Assembly (NCBI RefSeq): GCF_014644535.1
Contig: NZ_BMKW01000009.1
Coordinates: 62,001 to 126,000, forward strand
Reading direction: 5' to 3'
Source of the DNA: Neoroseomonas lacus
Lineage (GTDB): Bacteria; Pseudomonadota; Alphaproteobacteria; Acetobacterales; Acetobacteraceae
Length of the DNA: 64,000 nt
In this document: in pieces, positions 55,461-63,998 of the stretch
Layout: each line of letters starts with the position of its first letter
Numbering within the stretch: the stretch's first letter is position 1
Notes under the pieces: model-generated
What the model saw: the letters and a program-made list of their open reading frames with translations, nothing else
Told to the model about the DNA's origin: nothing
Databases searched by the model: none
Position numbers and translations under genes: made by a program

Positions 55461-57183
55461 CCCGCACCGGAATGTCGAGGGCGAAGTCGGAGGTCGTCTC
55501 GCTCTGGCTGCCGATCACCAGGTCGAGCTGCTTGCGGTTGAGGTCGAAACTCGCCAGCCCGCTGATCGTCCCGGTGCCGGCGCGGATACGCAGCGGCGCG
55601 GCCTCGCCCTGGCCGGCGCGGAGATCCACCACGGCCAGCAGGCAGGTCAGCGACGTATTGCCCTGCGCGGTGCGGAACAGGGCGCGCAGGTCGGTCGAGG
55701 CCATCTCGATCACCTCCCGCGCGATGGAACCGCTGCGCATGGACACCACAGCCGAGACATTGGCGCGGCGCGTCGCGGCATTCATCGTCTCGCCCTCGGC
55801 GGTGACGGCGACGCGGGATTCCATCGGGCCCTGCGCCGGCAGGGAGCGGATGCCGAAGGCGCGGCGCAGCGTGTCGAGATTGCCCTCGCGCATCGCCGCC
55901 TCGGCGGCGACCCGGCCGCCACGCGGGGAGGGTTCCAGCGTGCCCGAGGACTCAATGCGCGCGCCAAAGGCCCGCAGGTTGAAGGTCTCGACCTTGATCA
56001 GGCCAGGCTCTGCCGAGGCGACCAGACGCACCTCGGTGGCGTCGAGGTCGGCATAGGACAGTTCCCGCGCCGTGGCGTGCACGCGCAGTTGCGGGTCGGG
56101 CGCCACGGCGAAGGTCAGCGGCATGTCCGCATCGCCATGTTCGCCACCGGGGTGGTCGGGCGGCGCGCCGAACATGGCGTTGAGGTCGAGCCGGGTGAAG
56201 TCGATCTCGGCCAAGATCGCATCCGGCTGGCCGGAGGCGCCTTCGGTGAGTTGCAATTGCGGTGCGGCGAAGGCGGCGTCGCTGATTTCGCCGCTGGCCT
56301 CGATCAGACGCCACAGGTCGCCAGCGTGATGGAAGGTGCCGGCGAGTTTGACCGGGATTGCCGGCCCGGGCCCGGCGCCGGCCATCGACAGGATGGCGCC
56401 GGGCGACTCCGCGTCAAGCGAAAGGCGGCCCTCCAGGCGGTCGGCATTCAGCGGGTCGGTCGAGGTGCCCTCGAAGGTCACCACGGTGCCGGAGGCCACC
56501 GCGCGAAACGGAAGGGGGAAGGGCGTACGCCCGTCGCGCAGCTGGTTCGGCGTGCCGAGCGTGCCGGTCAGGGTGACGGGCACGGCGTTGTAGGCACCCT
56601 CGACGTGCAAGGTGAGCGGCTGGTCGGCGCCCGGGGCGGCGATGGTGGTGGTGGTAATCTCGCTGCGCAGGGCATTGCCGCTGCTGGTGCGGAAGACGAT
56701 TTCGCTGCGCGCAAGGCGCACATCGAGGATCAGCGGCAGGCCGCTGCGGTTGGGCGGTTCGGCGGCGAAGGGTGCGGAGGGGCCGGCCGGATCGGCGCTG
56801 CCGAACCGCCAGTTGCGGCGCTTCTCGGCGTCGCGTTCGAGCAGCAGGGAGAAGCCTTCCGCCCGCACCTGGCGCAGTACCACCTCACCGCGCAGCAGCG
56901 GCAGCAGGTCGAGCACGGCGGTGGCGGTCTCGAGCGTTGCCATCTGCGGCGCGCTACCGCCCTCGATATTGGCGAGGCTCGCGCCGCGAATGTCGACGGT
57001 GGTGGTCAGGCCGGGGGTGATGCGCAGCGCTTCGATGGTGACAGTGCGGCCGAGGGACGCGGTGGCGCGCGCTGCGGCGTGGGCGGCGAGGTCGAGACGC
57101 GGCAGGATGACGAAGGTCGCGGCAATGGCGAGCAGCGGGACGGCCAGCAGCACGCCGAGGATGATCTTGGTTCGGCGTCTCAT
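55303..57183 (-). CDS. AsmA family protein
   Basis: 626-residue envelope protein of the AsmA/YhdP group, thought to bridge membranes for phospholipid transport or outer-membrane assembly. A single N-terminal anchor (KIILGVLLAVPLLAIAATFVIL) is followed by the conserved chorein-like start with GRTVTIEALRITPGL and repeated beta-rich segments. The C-terminal domain has MRSGSIAREVIEMASTDLRALF, GNTSLTCLLAVVDLRAG and IPVRVSGSFADPSIAP, typical of AsmA. The last residues are antisense to the small ORF at 55095. Confidence 0.9.
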   Translation of the reverse strand: MRRRTKIILGVLLAVPLLAIAATFVILPRLDLAAHAAARATASLGRTVTIEALRITPGLTTTVDIRGASLANIEGGSAPQMATLETATAVLDLLPLLRGEVVLRQVRAEGFSLLLERDAEKRRNWRFGSADPAGPSAPFAAEPPNRSGLPLILDVRLARSEIVFRTSSGNALRSEITTTTIAAPGADQPLTLHVEGAYNAVPVTLTGTLGTPNQLRDGRTPFPLPFRAVASGTVVTFEGTSTDPLNADRLEGRLSLDAESPGAILSMAGAGPGPAIPVKLAGTFHHAGDLWRLIEASGEISDAAFAAPQLQLTEGASGQPDAILAEIDFTRLDLNAMFGAPPDHPGGEHGDADMPLTFAVAPDPQLRVHATARELSYADLDATEVRLVASAEPGLIKVETFNLRAFGARIESSGTLEPSPRGGRVAAEAAMREGNLDTLRRAFGIRSLPAQGPMESRVAVTAEGETMNAATRRANVSAVVSMRSGSIAREVIEMASTDLRALFRTAQGNTSLTCLLAVVDLRAGQGEAAPLRIRAGTGTISGLASFDLNRKQLDLVIGSQSETTSDFALDIPVRVSGSFADPSIAPARWSSEGRARLAAGDRVAPLPPALRDFARASPCFRAGGRR

Positions 57184-57327
57184 GAATGGCGTCTCCCCTT
57201 GGCTGGCGTCGCCCGGCCCGGCCGCGACAATAATGCGTGGCCGCCGCGCCGGGGAAGCGCGGCGGCTCCGAGCGATACTGATCGGCTGTTCATCGCGTCG
57301 CGCCGACGGTGCGCGACGACCGCCGGA

Positions 57328-58602
57328 TCAGGTGTTCATCGCGTCGAAGAAGTCCTGGTTCGTCTTGCTGTACTTCAGCTTGTCGGTCAGGAATTCCATC
57401 GCGTCCTGCGTGCCCATCGGGTTCAGGATACGGCGCAGCACCCACATCTTCGACAGCGTGCCGCGATCCACCAGCAGCTCCTCCTTGCGGGTGCCCGACT
57501 TGGTGATGTCGATCGCCGGGAAGACGCGCTTGTCGGACAGCTTGCGGTCCAGGATGATTTCGCTGTTACCGGTGCCCTTGAATTCCTCGAAGATCACCTC
57601 GTCCATGCGCGAGCCGGTATCGATCAGCGCGGTGGCGATGATGGTCAGCGAACCGCCTTCCTCGATGTTGCGGGCCGCGCCGAAGAAGCGCTTCGGCCGC
57701 TGCAGCGCGTTGGCGTCCACACCACCGGTCAGCACCTTGCCCGACGACGGCACGACGGAGTTGTAGGCGCGGCCGAGACGCGTGATGGAATCGAGCAGGA
57801 TGACGACATCGCGCTTGTGCTCGACCAGGCGCTTGGCCTTCTCCAGCACCATCTCCGTCACCTGGACGTGGCGCGTCGCCGGCTCGTCGAAGGTGGAGGC
57901 GACGACTTCGCCCTTCACCGTGCGGGCCATGTCCGTCACTTCCTCGGGCCGCTCGTCGATCAGCAGCACGATCAGGAAGACTTCAGGGTTGTTCGCCGAG
58001 ATCGACTTGGCGATGTTCTGCAGCATCACCGTCTTGCCGGTGCGTGGCGGGGCGACGATCAGCGCGCGCTGGCCCATGCCGATCGGCGCGATCAGGTCGA
58101 TGACGCGATGCGTGTTGTCCTTGGCCGGGCCCTTGGCGACGGATTCGACCTCGGGGTTCTCCATCTTCAGCCGGCGGCTGGGATAGAGCGGCGTCAGGTT
58201 GTCGAAGTTGATGCGGTGCTTGAGCGCCTCGGGCTGCTCGAAGTTGATGCTGTTGACCTTCAGCATCGCGAAATACCGCTCGCCATCCTTCGGCGCGCGG
58301 ATCTGGCCTTCCACCGTATCGCCGGTGCGCAGGCCGAAGCGGCGCACCTGGGCGGGGGAGATGTAGATGTCGTCAGGCCCGGGCAGGAAGTTCGCCTGCG
58401 GGCTGCGCAGGTAGCCGAAGCCGTCGGGCAGGATCTCGAGCGTGCCCTCCCCGTAGATCGCCTGCTCATTCTCGGCGAGCGTCTTGAGGATGCCGAACAT
58501 GATGTCCTGCTTGCGGAGCGAGGACGCGTTCTCGACGCCCACCTCCTCGGCAAAGGCGAGAAGGTCGGCGGGGCTTTTGGCCTTGAGTTCGGAAAGGTGC
58601 AT
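57328..58602 (-). CDS. rho: Transcription termination factor Rho
   Basis: 424-residue hexameric RNA helicase. [19 protein letters not shown] starts the helix bundle; the cold-shock-like primary RNA site includes [22 protein letters not shown]; Walker A is [10 protein letters not shown], Walker [17 protein letters not shown] and the Q/R loops include [23 protein letters not shown]. The start at 58602 fits family length; no good ribosome site is seen, and the open frame continues 139 codons upstream through a structured leader, suggesting translational or Rho-dependent autoregulation. Confidence 0.97.
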   Translation of the reverse strand: MHLSELKAKSPADLLAFAEEVGVENASSLRKQDIMFGILKTLAENEQAIYGEGTLEILPDGFGYLRSPQANFLPGPDDIYISPAQVRRFGLRTGDTVEGQIRAPKDGERYFAMLKVNSINFEQPEALKHRINFDNLTPLYPSRRLKMENPEVESVAKGPAKDNTHRVIDLIAPIGMGQRALIVAPPRTGKTVMLQNIAKSISANNPEVFLIVLLIDERPEEVTDMARTVKGEVVASTFDEPATRHVQVTEMVLEKAKRLVEHKRDVVILLDSITRLGRAYNSVVPSSGKVLTGGVDANALQRPKRFFGAARNIEEGGSLTIIATALIDTGSRMDEVIFEEFKGTGNSEIILDRKLSDKRVFPAIDITKSGTRKEELLVDRGTLSKMWVLRRILNPMGTQDAMEFLTDKLKYSKTNQDFFDAMNT

Positions 58603-58890
58603 GGGTGCTGGACGCGGTCCATAGCAGGGGATTGGCCGGGACGTTCCCAAGGGCCGCATGCGCACGGAGGAACCGCGCGTCGCGGCCTGCTCACCCAGGC
58701 CCGCGCCAGGGTCTGGCGCGACGGGTGAAGTCCCGAAAGAAAGGAAGGAAGTGGCGGCGCCTGGCGCGGAACGCCCCGCACCGCAGGCGGGAAGCGGGCG
58801 AACCCTATGAAGCCGTGAGCCGCTCGTCAACCGGAGATATGCGGTCCGGGCCCCTGATTTCAAGGGCGAACACGGCTGGCAATCCTCTTC
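58603..58890 (-). promoter_or_regulatory. rho leader with long hairpin
   Basis: No gene is supported. The stretch holds a nested hairpin at 58691-58728: TCACCC...GGGTGA outside and the perfect CGCGCCAG/CTGGCGCG (58702-58720, loop GGT) inside. It lies about 100 nt before the rho ATG and may be part of an autoregulatory leader, as known for rho in other bacteria. Confidence 0.4.
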
Positions 58891-59003
58891 GGCCCGAGGC
58901 TTGCCTCGGGCCGCGAGCGCAAAGCGCGACCGCGCCCAGACCGTCCGCGGCCGCCAGCGCTCCAATGCAGGGCGCGAAAGCCAAGCGCGCGGATGCGCGC
59001 GCC
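58891..59003 (-). repeat. Family-3 structured element, copy 2 (rho-hemJ spacer)
   Basis: Minus-strand homologue of 48488-48602: hairpin GCGCGC-ATCC-GCGCGC (58985-59000), conserved TTCGCGCC.TGCA.TGG and GCGCGGTCGCGC..TGCGCTCGCGG, and end hairpin GGCCCGAGG-CAAG-CCTCGGGCC (58891-58912). Both end stems are rebuilt with different bases compared with copy 1, while the first loop (ATCC) is unchanged. Confidence 0.75.
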
Positions 59004-59027
59004 CGGAATTTGTGGGCAAGGCAAGGC

Positions 59028-59064
59028 TGATACGGGCGGTCGGAGCATTCGACTGCCCGTATCA
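59028..59064 (-). terminator. Hairpin containing the hemJ stop codon
   Basis: A 15-bp stem: TGATACGGGC/GCCCGTATCA, one G-T pair, then GTCG/CGAC around a 7-nt loop. The first three bases of the minus-strand stem are the hemJ TGA. Likely a terminator or mRNA-stabilising hairpin; no T-tract follows. Confidence 0.65.
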
Positions 59065-59514
59065 AAAGGGCTTCACGATCACCATCACCACGATCAGGAT
59101 CAGCGCCAGCGTCGGCACCTCGTTCATCATCCGCCAGGCGCGTTCGCTGCGGGTATTGGCATCCCGTTCGAAGCGCTTACGGGCGATGGACAGGTCATGG
59201 TGCAGCCAGGTCATGGTCAACAGGCCGAGCATCTTGCCGTGCCACCAGCCCGCGCCCCAATCCACCACCCCCGGCGTCAGCACCAGCAGCGTGCCGAAGC
59301 ACCAGGCCCAGATCATCGCCGGGTTCATGATGGCGCGCAGCAGGCGGCGTTCCATCACCTTGAACAGCTCCGACTGCGCCGAACCAGGCACCACCTGGCA
59401 GTGATAGACATACAGCCGCGGCAGGTAGAACAGCCCCGCCATCCAGGCGAAGACCCCGAGCAGATGCGCCGATTTCATCCACAGGTACCAGGGCGCGAGC
59501 GCCTCGATGGTCAC
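59062..59514 (-). CDS. hemJ: Protoporphyrinogen IX oxidase HemJ
   Basis: 150-residue four-helix membrane protein oxidising protoporphyrinogen IX to protoporphyrin IX in haem synthesis. WYLWMKSAHLLGVFAWMAGLFYLPRLYVYH carries the conserved His and Arg/Tyr, followed by MERRLLRAIMNPAMIWAW, WWHGKMLGLLTMTWLHH and FERDANTRSERAWRMMNEVPTL, all HemJ hallmarks. The ATG overlaps the DUF1330 gene stop by 4 bp. HemJ rather than HemG/HemY is usual in alphaproteobacteria. Confidence 0.95.
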   Translation of the reverse strand: MTIEALAPWYLWMKSAHLLGVFAWMAGLFYLPRLYVYHCQVVPGSAQSELFKVMERRLLRAIMNPAMIWAWCFGTLLVLTPGVVDWGAGWWHGKMLGLLTMTWLHHDLSIARKRFERDANTRSERAWRMMNEVPTLALILIVVMVIVKPF

Positions 59515-59804
59515 GCCGACCAGCCCTCGACCAATGCGACCGAACCATCTGCCGCCGCCAGCCGCAGCGCCAGCAGGGGGGCGTAGTCCGGGCTGTCGTA
59601 GAAGGCGCGCGCCGCGGGCATGTCGGGGAATTCCAGGATGATGAGCCGCTGCAGGCCGGGCTCGCCTTCCTTCACCTCGACCGCGCCGCCGCGCACCAGG
59701 TAGCGCCCGCCGAAGCGCGCGATGACCGCCGGCACGGCCTGGCGGTAGGCCTCGAAGGCCCTGGGGTCGCGGATCGTCAGGTTCGCGAGGAGATAGGCGG
59801 CCAT
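59511..59804 (-). CDS. DUF1330 family protein
   Basis: 97-residue small ferredoxin-like-fold (dimeric alpha/beta barrel) protein of the DUF1330 family. AAYLLANLTIRDPRAFEAYRQAVPAVIARFGGRYLVRGG, LIILEFPDMPAARAFYDSPDYAPLLALR and a final SVALVEGW are its signature segments. ATG 59804 follows GGAGAC. Coupled by ATGA overlap to hemJ downstream. Function of the family is unknown; it may be a small stress or monooxygenase-like protein. Confidence 0.88.
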   Translation of the reverse strand: MAAYLLANLTIRDPRAFEAYRQAVPAVIARFGGRYLVRGGAVEVKEGEPGLQRLIILEFPDMPAARAFYDSPDYAPLLALRLAAADGSVALVEGWSA

Positions 59805-59905
59805 GGCGGGTCTCCGATTGCGGTCGTTTCCGTCATGGGGCCAGCACGCCGGTCCGGCAAGGAGAACCGACCCGCCAGACGTCGGCGCGCGCCGTCCGGC
59901 ACGGT

Positions 59906-60796
59906 CTATCCGGCCGCCACTAATCCCCGCGCCCGCAGGAAGGCGCCCGCCGAGGCCAGCGACTGCCGCCCTTCCGCCAGCCGCCCCGCCCACAACATCC
60001 AGGCATGGATCATCTGCGGCCAGACCTCGAGCCGCACCGGCACCTCCGCCGCGCCGAGCCGGCCGGCGATGCGCACGGCGTCGTCCAGCAACGTCTCCGC
60101 CGAGCCCACCTGCACCAGGATCGGCGGCAGGCCGCCGAGCTCCGCCCGCAACGGGGAGACCAGCGGATGGTCCGCCGATGCCGCGCCGCGATAGGCAGCC
60201 GCCAGTTCCTCCAGATAGCCGCGATGGATCAGCGGATCGACGGCGTCCTTGCTGTCCATCGTCGCCCCTGTCATCGCGAGGTCAATCCAGGGCGAGACCA
60301 GCCAGCCGCAGCCCGGCAACGGTCGCCCGGCATCGCGCAGCGACACCATCAGCGCCAGCGTCAGCCCACCGCCGGCGCTGTCTCCGCCGACCGCGATATC
60401 GACCGGCGCGATGCCCTCGGCGAGCAGCGCCTCATAGGCAGCGCGCGCATCGTCGAGCGCGGCGGGAAAGGGGTGCTCGGGTGCGAGGCGGAATTGCAGC
60501 GCCAGCGCCCGCATCCCGGCCGCCTGGCCGGCACGCGAGACCAGCCCGCGATGGCTGACGATCGACCCCGAGCAATACCCGCCGCCATGCAGGTACAACA
60601 GCACGCGCCGCGCATCCGCCATCGGCGCCGTGGACCATTCGGCGGGGATGCCAGCGATGGTCGTGGAGGTGAAGGCAATCTCGGGCGGCGGCGCGTCGAC
60701 GGCGGCGACCTGTTCGATTCGCGCCCGGCGTTCTGCCCAGCCGACCGGGCGTGGGAGGCCGGTCAGCAGGCCACGAACCTTGTCAATCTCGGCCAT
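59906..60796 (-). CDS. HSL-family alpha/beta hydrolase (esterase/lipase)
   Basis: 296-residue carboxylesterase of the hormone-sensitive-lipase family. The oxyanion-hole motif is LYLHGGGYCSGS (His70-Gly-Gly-Gly), FRLAPEHPFPAALDDARAAYEAL follows, Ser140 lies in GGDSAGGG, and the catalytic His is in MIHAWMLWAG near the C-terminus with an Asp in the preceding LLDDAV/EVW region. The triad is complete, unlike that of the hydrolase at 35915. Probably cytoplasmic; acts on short-chain esters. Confidence 0.92.
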   Translation of the reverse strand: MAEIDKVRGLLTGLPRPVGWAERRARIEQVAAVDAPPPEIAFTSTTIAGIPAEWSTAPMADARRVLLYLHGGGYCSGSIVSHRGLVSRAGQAAGMRALALQFRLAPEHPFPAALDDARAAYEALLAEGIAPVDIAVGGDSAGGGLTLALMVSLRDAGRPLPGCGWLVSPWIDLAMTGATMDSKDAVDPLIHRGYLEELAAAYRGAASADHPLVSPLRAELGGLPPILVQVGSAETLLDDAVRIAGRLGAAEVPVRLEVWPQMIHAWMLWAGRLAEGRQSLASAGAFLRARGLVAAG

Positions 60797-60856
60797 CGCG
60801 GCATCCTTCTGCCGGGTCGGGAACGGGGCGGCGGCAGCGCGCCGCCCCTCCCTGTT

Positions 60857-61969
60857 CTACAGCGCGTGCATCGGCGCCGCGATATCCGTGTCCATCGCCA
60901 GCTTCGCCAGCGCGTTCCAGCCGCGTTCATACTGCGGCGGCACGCCGAGCGTATCGCTGCGCCCGAGTTCCACGGCCGCCCGCAGCGGCCAGTACGGCTC
61001 GCGCAGAAGCACCCGCGCGAGCAGTATCAGGTCGGCCTTGCCCTCGGTCAGGATGGCCTGCGCCTGCGCCGGTTCGGTGATCATCCCGACCGCCGCGACG
61101 GGCATGTCGGCGCCATGCTTCACCGCATCCGCCCCCGGCACCTGGTAGCCTGGCCCGAGCACGATCTTCTGCCCGGCATCAAGCCCGCCCGAGGAGACGT
61201 CGATCAGGTCGACGCCCAGCGCCTTCACCCGCCGCGCCAGTTCGACGCTCTCCTCAGTGGTCCAGCCGCCCTCGACCCAGTCGGTGTGGGAAATGCGCAG
61301 CGCCAGCACCACCTCCTCGGGGATCACCGCGCGCACCGCGGTCGCGACTTCGCGAATGAAGCGGGTGCGGCCTTCGAAATCGCCGCCCCAGGAATCGTTG
61401 CGGCGGTTGCTGATCGGGCTGCAGAACTGGTGGCCGAGATAGCCATGCGCGCCATGGATCTCGATGAAGCGATAGCCCGCCTTCACCGAGCGCTTCGCGG
61501 CTTCGGCGAAGGCGGAGATGGTGTTGGCGATATCCGCCTCGGTCATCGCCTGCGGCACGGCGAAGCCCTCGAAGGCTTCGGCGGAGGGCGCCATGCAGGT
61601 CCAGGACGGCACCGCCGGCCCATGCACCCACGGCGCGGCCCGCGACGCCTTGCGCCCGGCATGGGCGATCTGGATGCCGGCGACCGAACCCGTGGCATGG
61701 ATCGCCGCGACGATGCGCGCATGAGCGGCCATCTGCGTGTCGTTCCAGATGCCAACATCGGCGGGGGTGATACGCCCCTCCGGCACCACGGCCGAGGCCT
61801 CGGTGATGACCAGCCCGGCGCCGCCCACCGAGCGGCTGACCAGGTGCTGGATGTGCCAATCGGTCGGCACGCCGTCATCGCGGCACGAATACATGCACAT
61901 CGGCGACACGCCGATGCGGTTCTTCAGCGTGACGCCACGCAAGGTGAAGGGCGAGAAAAGGTCGCTCAC
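60857..61969 (-). CDS. NADH:flavin oxidoreductase, Old Yellow Enzyme (YqjM/XenA type)
   Basis: 370-residue FMN enzyme reducing activated C=C bonds. LKNRIGVSPMCMYSC has the conserved flavin-proximal Cys of the thermophilic-like OYE branch, GIQIAHAGRKAS, the substrate-binding HGAHGYLGHQFCSPISNRRND, DLIDVSSGG, PVAAVGMI and ADLILLARVLLREPYWPL complete the TIM barrel. Its ATG overlaps the upstream DUF2272 lipoprotein stop by ATGA, which couples them, an odd pairing of envelope and cytoplasmic proteins. Confidence 0.93.
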   Translation of the reverse strand: MSDLFSPFTLRGVTLKNRIGVSPMCMYSCRDDGVPTDWHIQHLVSRSVGGAGLVITEASAVVPEGRITPADVGIWNDTQMAAHARIVAAIHATGSVAGIQIAHAGRKASRAAPWVHGPAVPSWTCMAPSAEAFEGFAVPQAMTEADIANTISAFAEAAKRSVKAGYRFIEIHGAHGYLGHQFCSPISNRRNDSWGGDFEGRTRFIREVATAVRAVIPEEVVLALRISHTDWVEGGWTTEESVELARRVKALGVDLIDVSSGGLDAGQKIVLGPGYQVPGADAVKHGADMPVAAVGMITEPAQAQAILTEGKADLILLARVLLREPYWPLRAAVELGRSDTLGVPPQYERGWNALAKLAMDTDIAAPMHAL

Positions 61970-62811
61970 GGGGCAGAACCCTCATTTTGGAATGGCGAGA
62001 ACCATGGGGGCAGGCGCCCCAGCCGGTTCTCAAGGATGGCGAACCATGTGGGTTCGCCGGCCGCGCGGGGAAGAAGTAACCCCGCCGAATCGGTGCGGAA
62101 GCGGGACAGGGTCACGGCATCGCGCACATTGCCGCCCACCGCCTCGACCTGGCCAGGGCGCACGCGGACCACGATGTCGCAATGCATTGGCCGGAACCGG
62201 CCGCGTTCGGAGATGCGGTCGCGCCACGACGCCAGCGGCGCCGCCGAGCGGTCGGCGCAGACCAGGTCGCCTACCCGCGGCGCGCGTTCGGTCACCTCAT
62301 GCGGAATGAAGGGCGCGGTGGCCGGGAAGCGTTGGGAATCCGTGATCAGCGCATCGACGTAGAAGGCATGCGCGGCCGAGGACGGAAATTCCCGCCCATC
62401 CACCCCGGCCCCACGCATCACGAAGGAGATGAAGGCCGCCGACCAGGCCGGTTCCTGCCACAGGCCAGGGTCGCCGTCGCGATACCGCACGCGGTTGCGC
62501 GCGATCGGCGCCGCGCCATCCGGCACGGCCCGCCAATAGGCCAGCACGCGGGGGAAATTCGCCACATCGGATTCCTGGCCGCGCGGCGGGGCGGCTGCAT
62601 CCTGGCGGCCCCAATCCTCCCACTCGGCCATGGCGATGCGCAGCATCCGCTCGCGCGCGGCGGGGGGGTAGGAGAGCGGCGGCTCAGGGGGCGGCGGGGC
62701 GACGGCGCAGGCGGCGAGAGACATCAGCAGTGCCAGGGCCAGGAGGCAGGCCGAGGGGCGCTGCTTCGCGAGAAGCGCGGCAGGAAACTCGGTTTGCGCA
62801 TGTCGTGACAT
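61966..62811 (-). CDS. DUF2272 domain lipoprotein
   Basis: 281-residue predicted lipoprotein. The hydrophobic signal LLALALLMSLAAC ends at a lipobox Cys near residue 35. The DUF2272 domain follows: RMLRIAMAEWEDWGRQ, VLAYWRAV, WQEPAWSAAFISFVMRGAGV and a C-terminal part with DLVCADR, HCDIVVRV and VEAVGGNV that resembles Cys/His hydrolase folds. The only methionine giving a full signal is at 62811, and the first 20 codons lie within a degenerate copy of family-2 repeat sequence. Coupled to the OYE gene by 4 bp. Confidence 0.75.
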   Translation of the reverse strand: MSRHAQTEFPAALLAKQRPSACLLALALLMSLAACAVAPPPPEPPLSYPPAARERMLRIAMAEWEDWGRQDAAAPPRGQESDVANFPRVLAYWRAVPDGAAPIARNRVRYRDGDPGLWQEPAWSAAFISFVMRGAGVDGREFPSSAAHAFYVDALITDSQRFPATAPFIPHEVTERAPRVGDLVCADRSAAPLASWRDRISERGRFRPMHCDIVVRVRPGQVEAVGGNVRDAVTLSRFRTDSAGLLLPRAAGEPTWFAILENRLGRLPPWFSPFQNEGSAP

Positions 62812-62886
62812 CGAGCGGCGCTGCCCCTCGAGCACCCCGGCAGGAAACTCAGTTTCCTGCACCTTCGGGCGATTGCTGCGCAATCG
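62766..62886 (-). repeat. Family-2 element, tandem pair overlapping a gene start
   Basis: On the minus strand GAGTTTCCTGCCGGGGTGC plus a TCGAGGGGC..CGCTCGA hairpin (62812-62854) is followed by a degenerate second unit GAGTTTCCTGCCGCGCTTC..CAGCGCCCCTCG inside the DUF2272 gene. Upstream are the perfect stem GCAGGAAAC/GTTTCCTGC (62840-62860, loop TCA) and CGATTGC/GCAATCG (62870-62886, loop TGC), the latter as at 47255. Confidence 0.65.
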
Positions 62887-62989
62887 ATCGGCGCGGGAAC
62901 GGTGGGTAGAAGGCGGCCTCTGTACGGGCTGTCCGCAAAGGATGCGCAGCGACGCGACAGCCCACGCGACCGTCGATCGCCACCCCGCC

Positions 62990-63164
62990 ATTGGAAACCG
63001 ATATTTAGCACGGGCCACGACGGCGGGATTCGATGCCAAGACGCGTTCCCCTGCCCCAAGCGACTTTCGCTGCCGCGAACCCCCTTCGCGCCCGACACCC
63101 AGTATCGGTTTCCAAAGGCCTCGGGCCTTTGGTGGGGTGGCTTGGAGGGGCAAAGCCCCTCCAA
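62990..63164. repeat. Family-1 intergenic element, copy H (mirror-ended)
   Basis: Copy of about 175 bp in which the ATTGGAAACCGATA flank occurs at the left end (62990) and, inverted as CAGTATCGGTTTCC, at the right (63100-63113). The right part has the perfect stem CCAAAGGCC/GGCCTTTGG (63112-63132, loop TCG), GGTGGGGTGG and TTGGAGGGGC..GCCCCTCCAA (63142-63164). The left hairpins are absent, so it resembles two H2 arms facing each other. Confidence 0.75.
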
Positions 63165-63323
63165 TCGGTCTGGCGGAAGCAGCAACGAAATCAGGCCGAC
63201 CCTTGGGCCGTTCCCTCGGGGCGCGAGCGAGTGCCTCGCGCGGCGGGGGAAAAGCCCTCTCCGGTTTCGCCGCCGGTCGGCACGATCCTGACGCATACGG
63301 GGCAAGGCTTTTCCCCGTCCACG

Positions 63324-63998
63324 TCATCCCGCCACCCGCGCCATGGCCCCTTCCGGCGGCACCAGCGCGGCCAGCGCCGCCGCCTGCGCCGAGACCGTCC
63401 CATCCACGATCAGCGCATCCCCTTCCGGCCGGATCCGCGCCTGTAGGAAACGCAGCGCCAGGTCGGCGAGGAAGGCCAGGCGTCGCGCCTCCGCTTCGGG
63501 CATCGTCAGCGTGCCGAACACCCGCGCCGCCTGCGCCGCCCGCAGCGCGCGCAGCACATGCGCCAGCGCCTCGGTGTCCGCCGCCGGCGTCGCCGGCAGG
63601 GTGATGGTGTCGACCGGGCCGGGCAGGGTGATCAGCGCCAGCGCCGCGATGCCGCGCCGCAGCGCCTCGCCGACCGGCTCTGCCGCGCCGAGCGCCAGGC
63701 GCCGCGCCAGCGCCAATAGCGCGGCCGCATGCTCGGCCACGGAAGCGACGGCGCCGCCGGGTTCGCGGAACACGCCGTCGCCGGCCTGGGTCGCCAGCAA
63801 TCTGGCGACAAGCCCGTTGATCCGCGCCCGGTCCTCGGCATCGCGGGTGATGCGGAACAGCGCCTCGCTCGCCATCAGCGCATGGGCCAATTCGCCGGGG
63901 GTGGTTTCGTCCCCAGGCAATGCCGCCAGGATGCGCCGGACCGCCGCCGACAGGGCCTCGGCACGTTTCCCGTCCCCGAAGACGAGTTGGGTGGCCAA
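63324..63998 (-). CDS. Unknown helical protein, partial at the window edge
   Basis: At least 224 residues, running off the right edge; a TTG at 63998 is the outermost in-window start and the gene may begin beyond. The sequence is rich in Ala/Leu/Arg helices with paired-helix periodicity (ALMASEALFRITRD, AEHAAALLALARRLALG, EALAHVLRALRAAQAARV), suggesting an alpha/alpha barrel or helical-repeat fold. No motif or family recognised. About 160 bp before the element H. Confidence 0.5.
   Translation of the reverse strand: MATQLVFGDGKRAEALSAAVRRILAALPGDETTPGELAHALMASEALFRITRDAEDRARINGLVARLLATQAGDGVFREPGGAVASVAEHAAALLALARRLALGAAEPVGEALRRGIAALALITLPGPVDTITLPATPAADTEALAHVLRALRAAQAARVFGTLTMPEAEARRLAFLADLALRFLQARIRPEGDALIVDGTVSAQAAALAALVPPEGAMARVAG

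Noticed and set aside
56077-58728. 883-codon open frame antisense to asmA and rho
   Set aside because: It lies opposite two clearly recognisable genes and has His/Arg/Gly-rich composition typical of antisense frames in GC-rich DNA.
62812-63327. N-terminal extension of the DUF2272 protein to 453 residues
   Set aside because: The extra open frame runs through family-1 and family-2 repeats and would bury the lipoprotein signal peptide.
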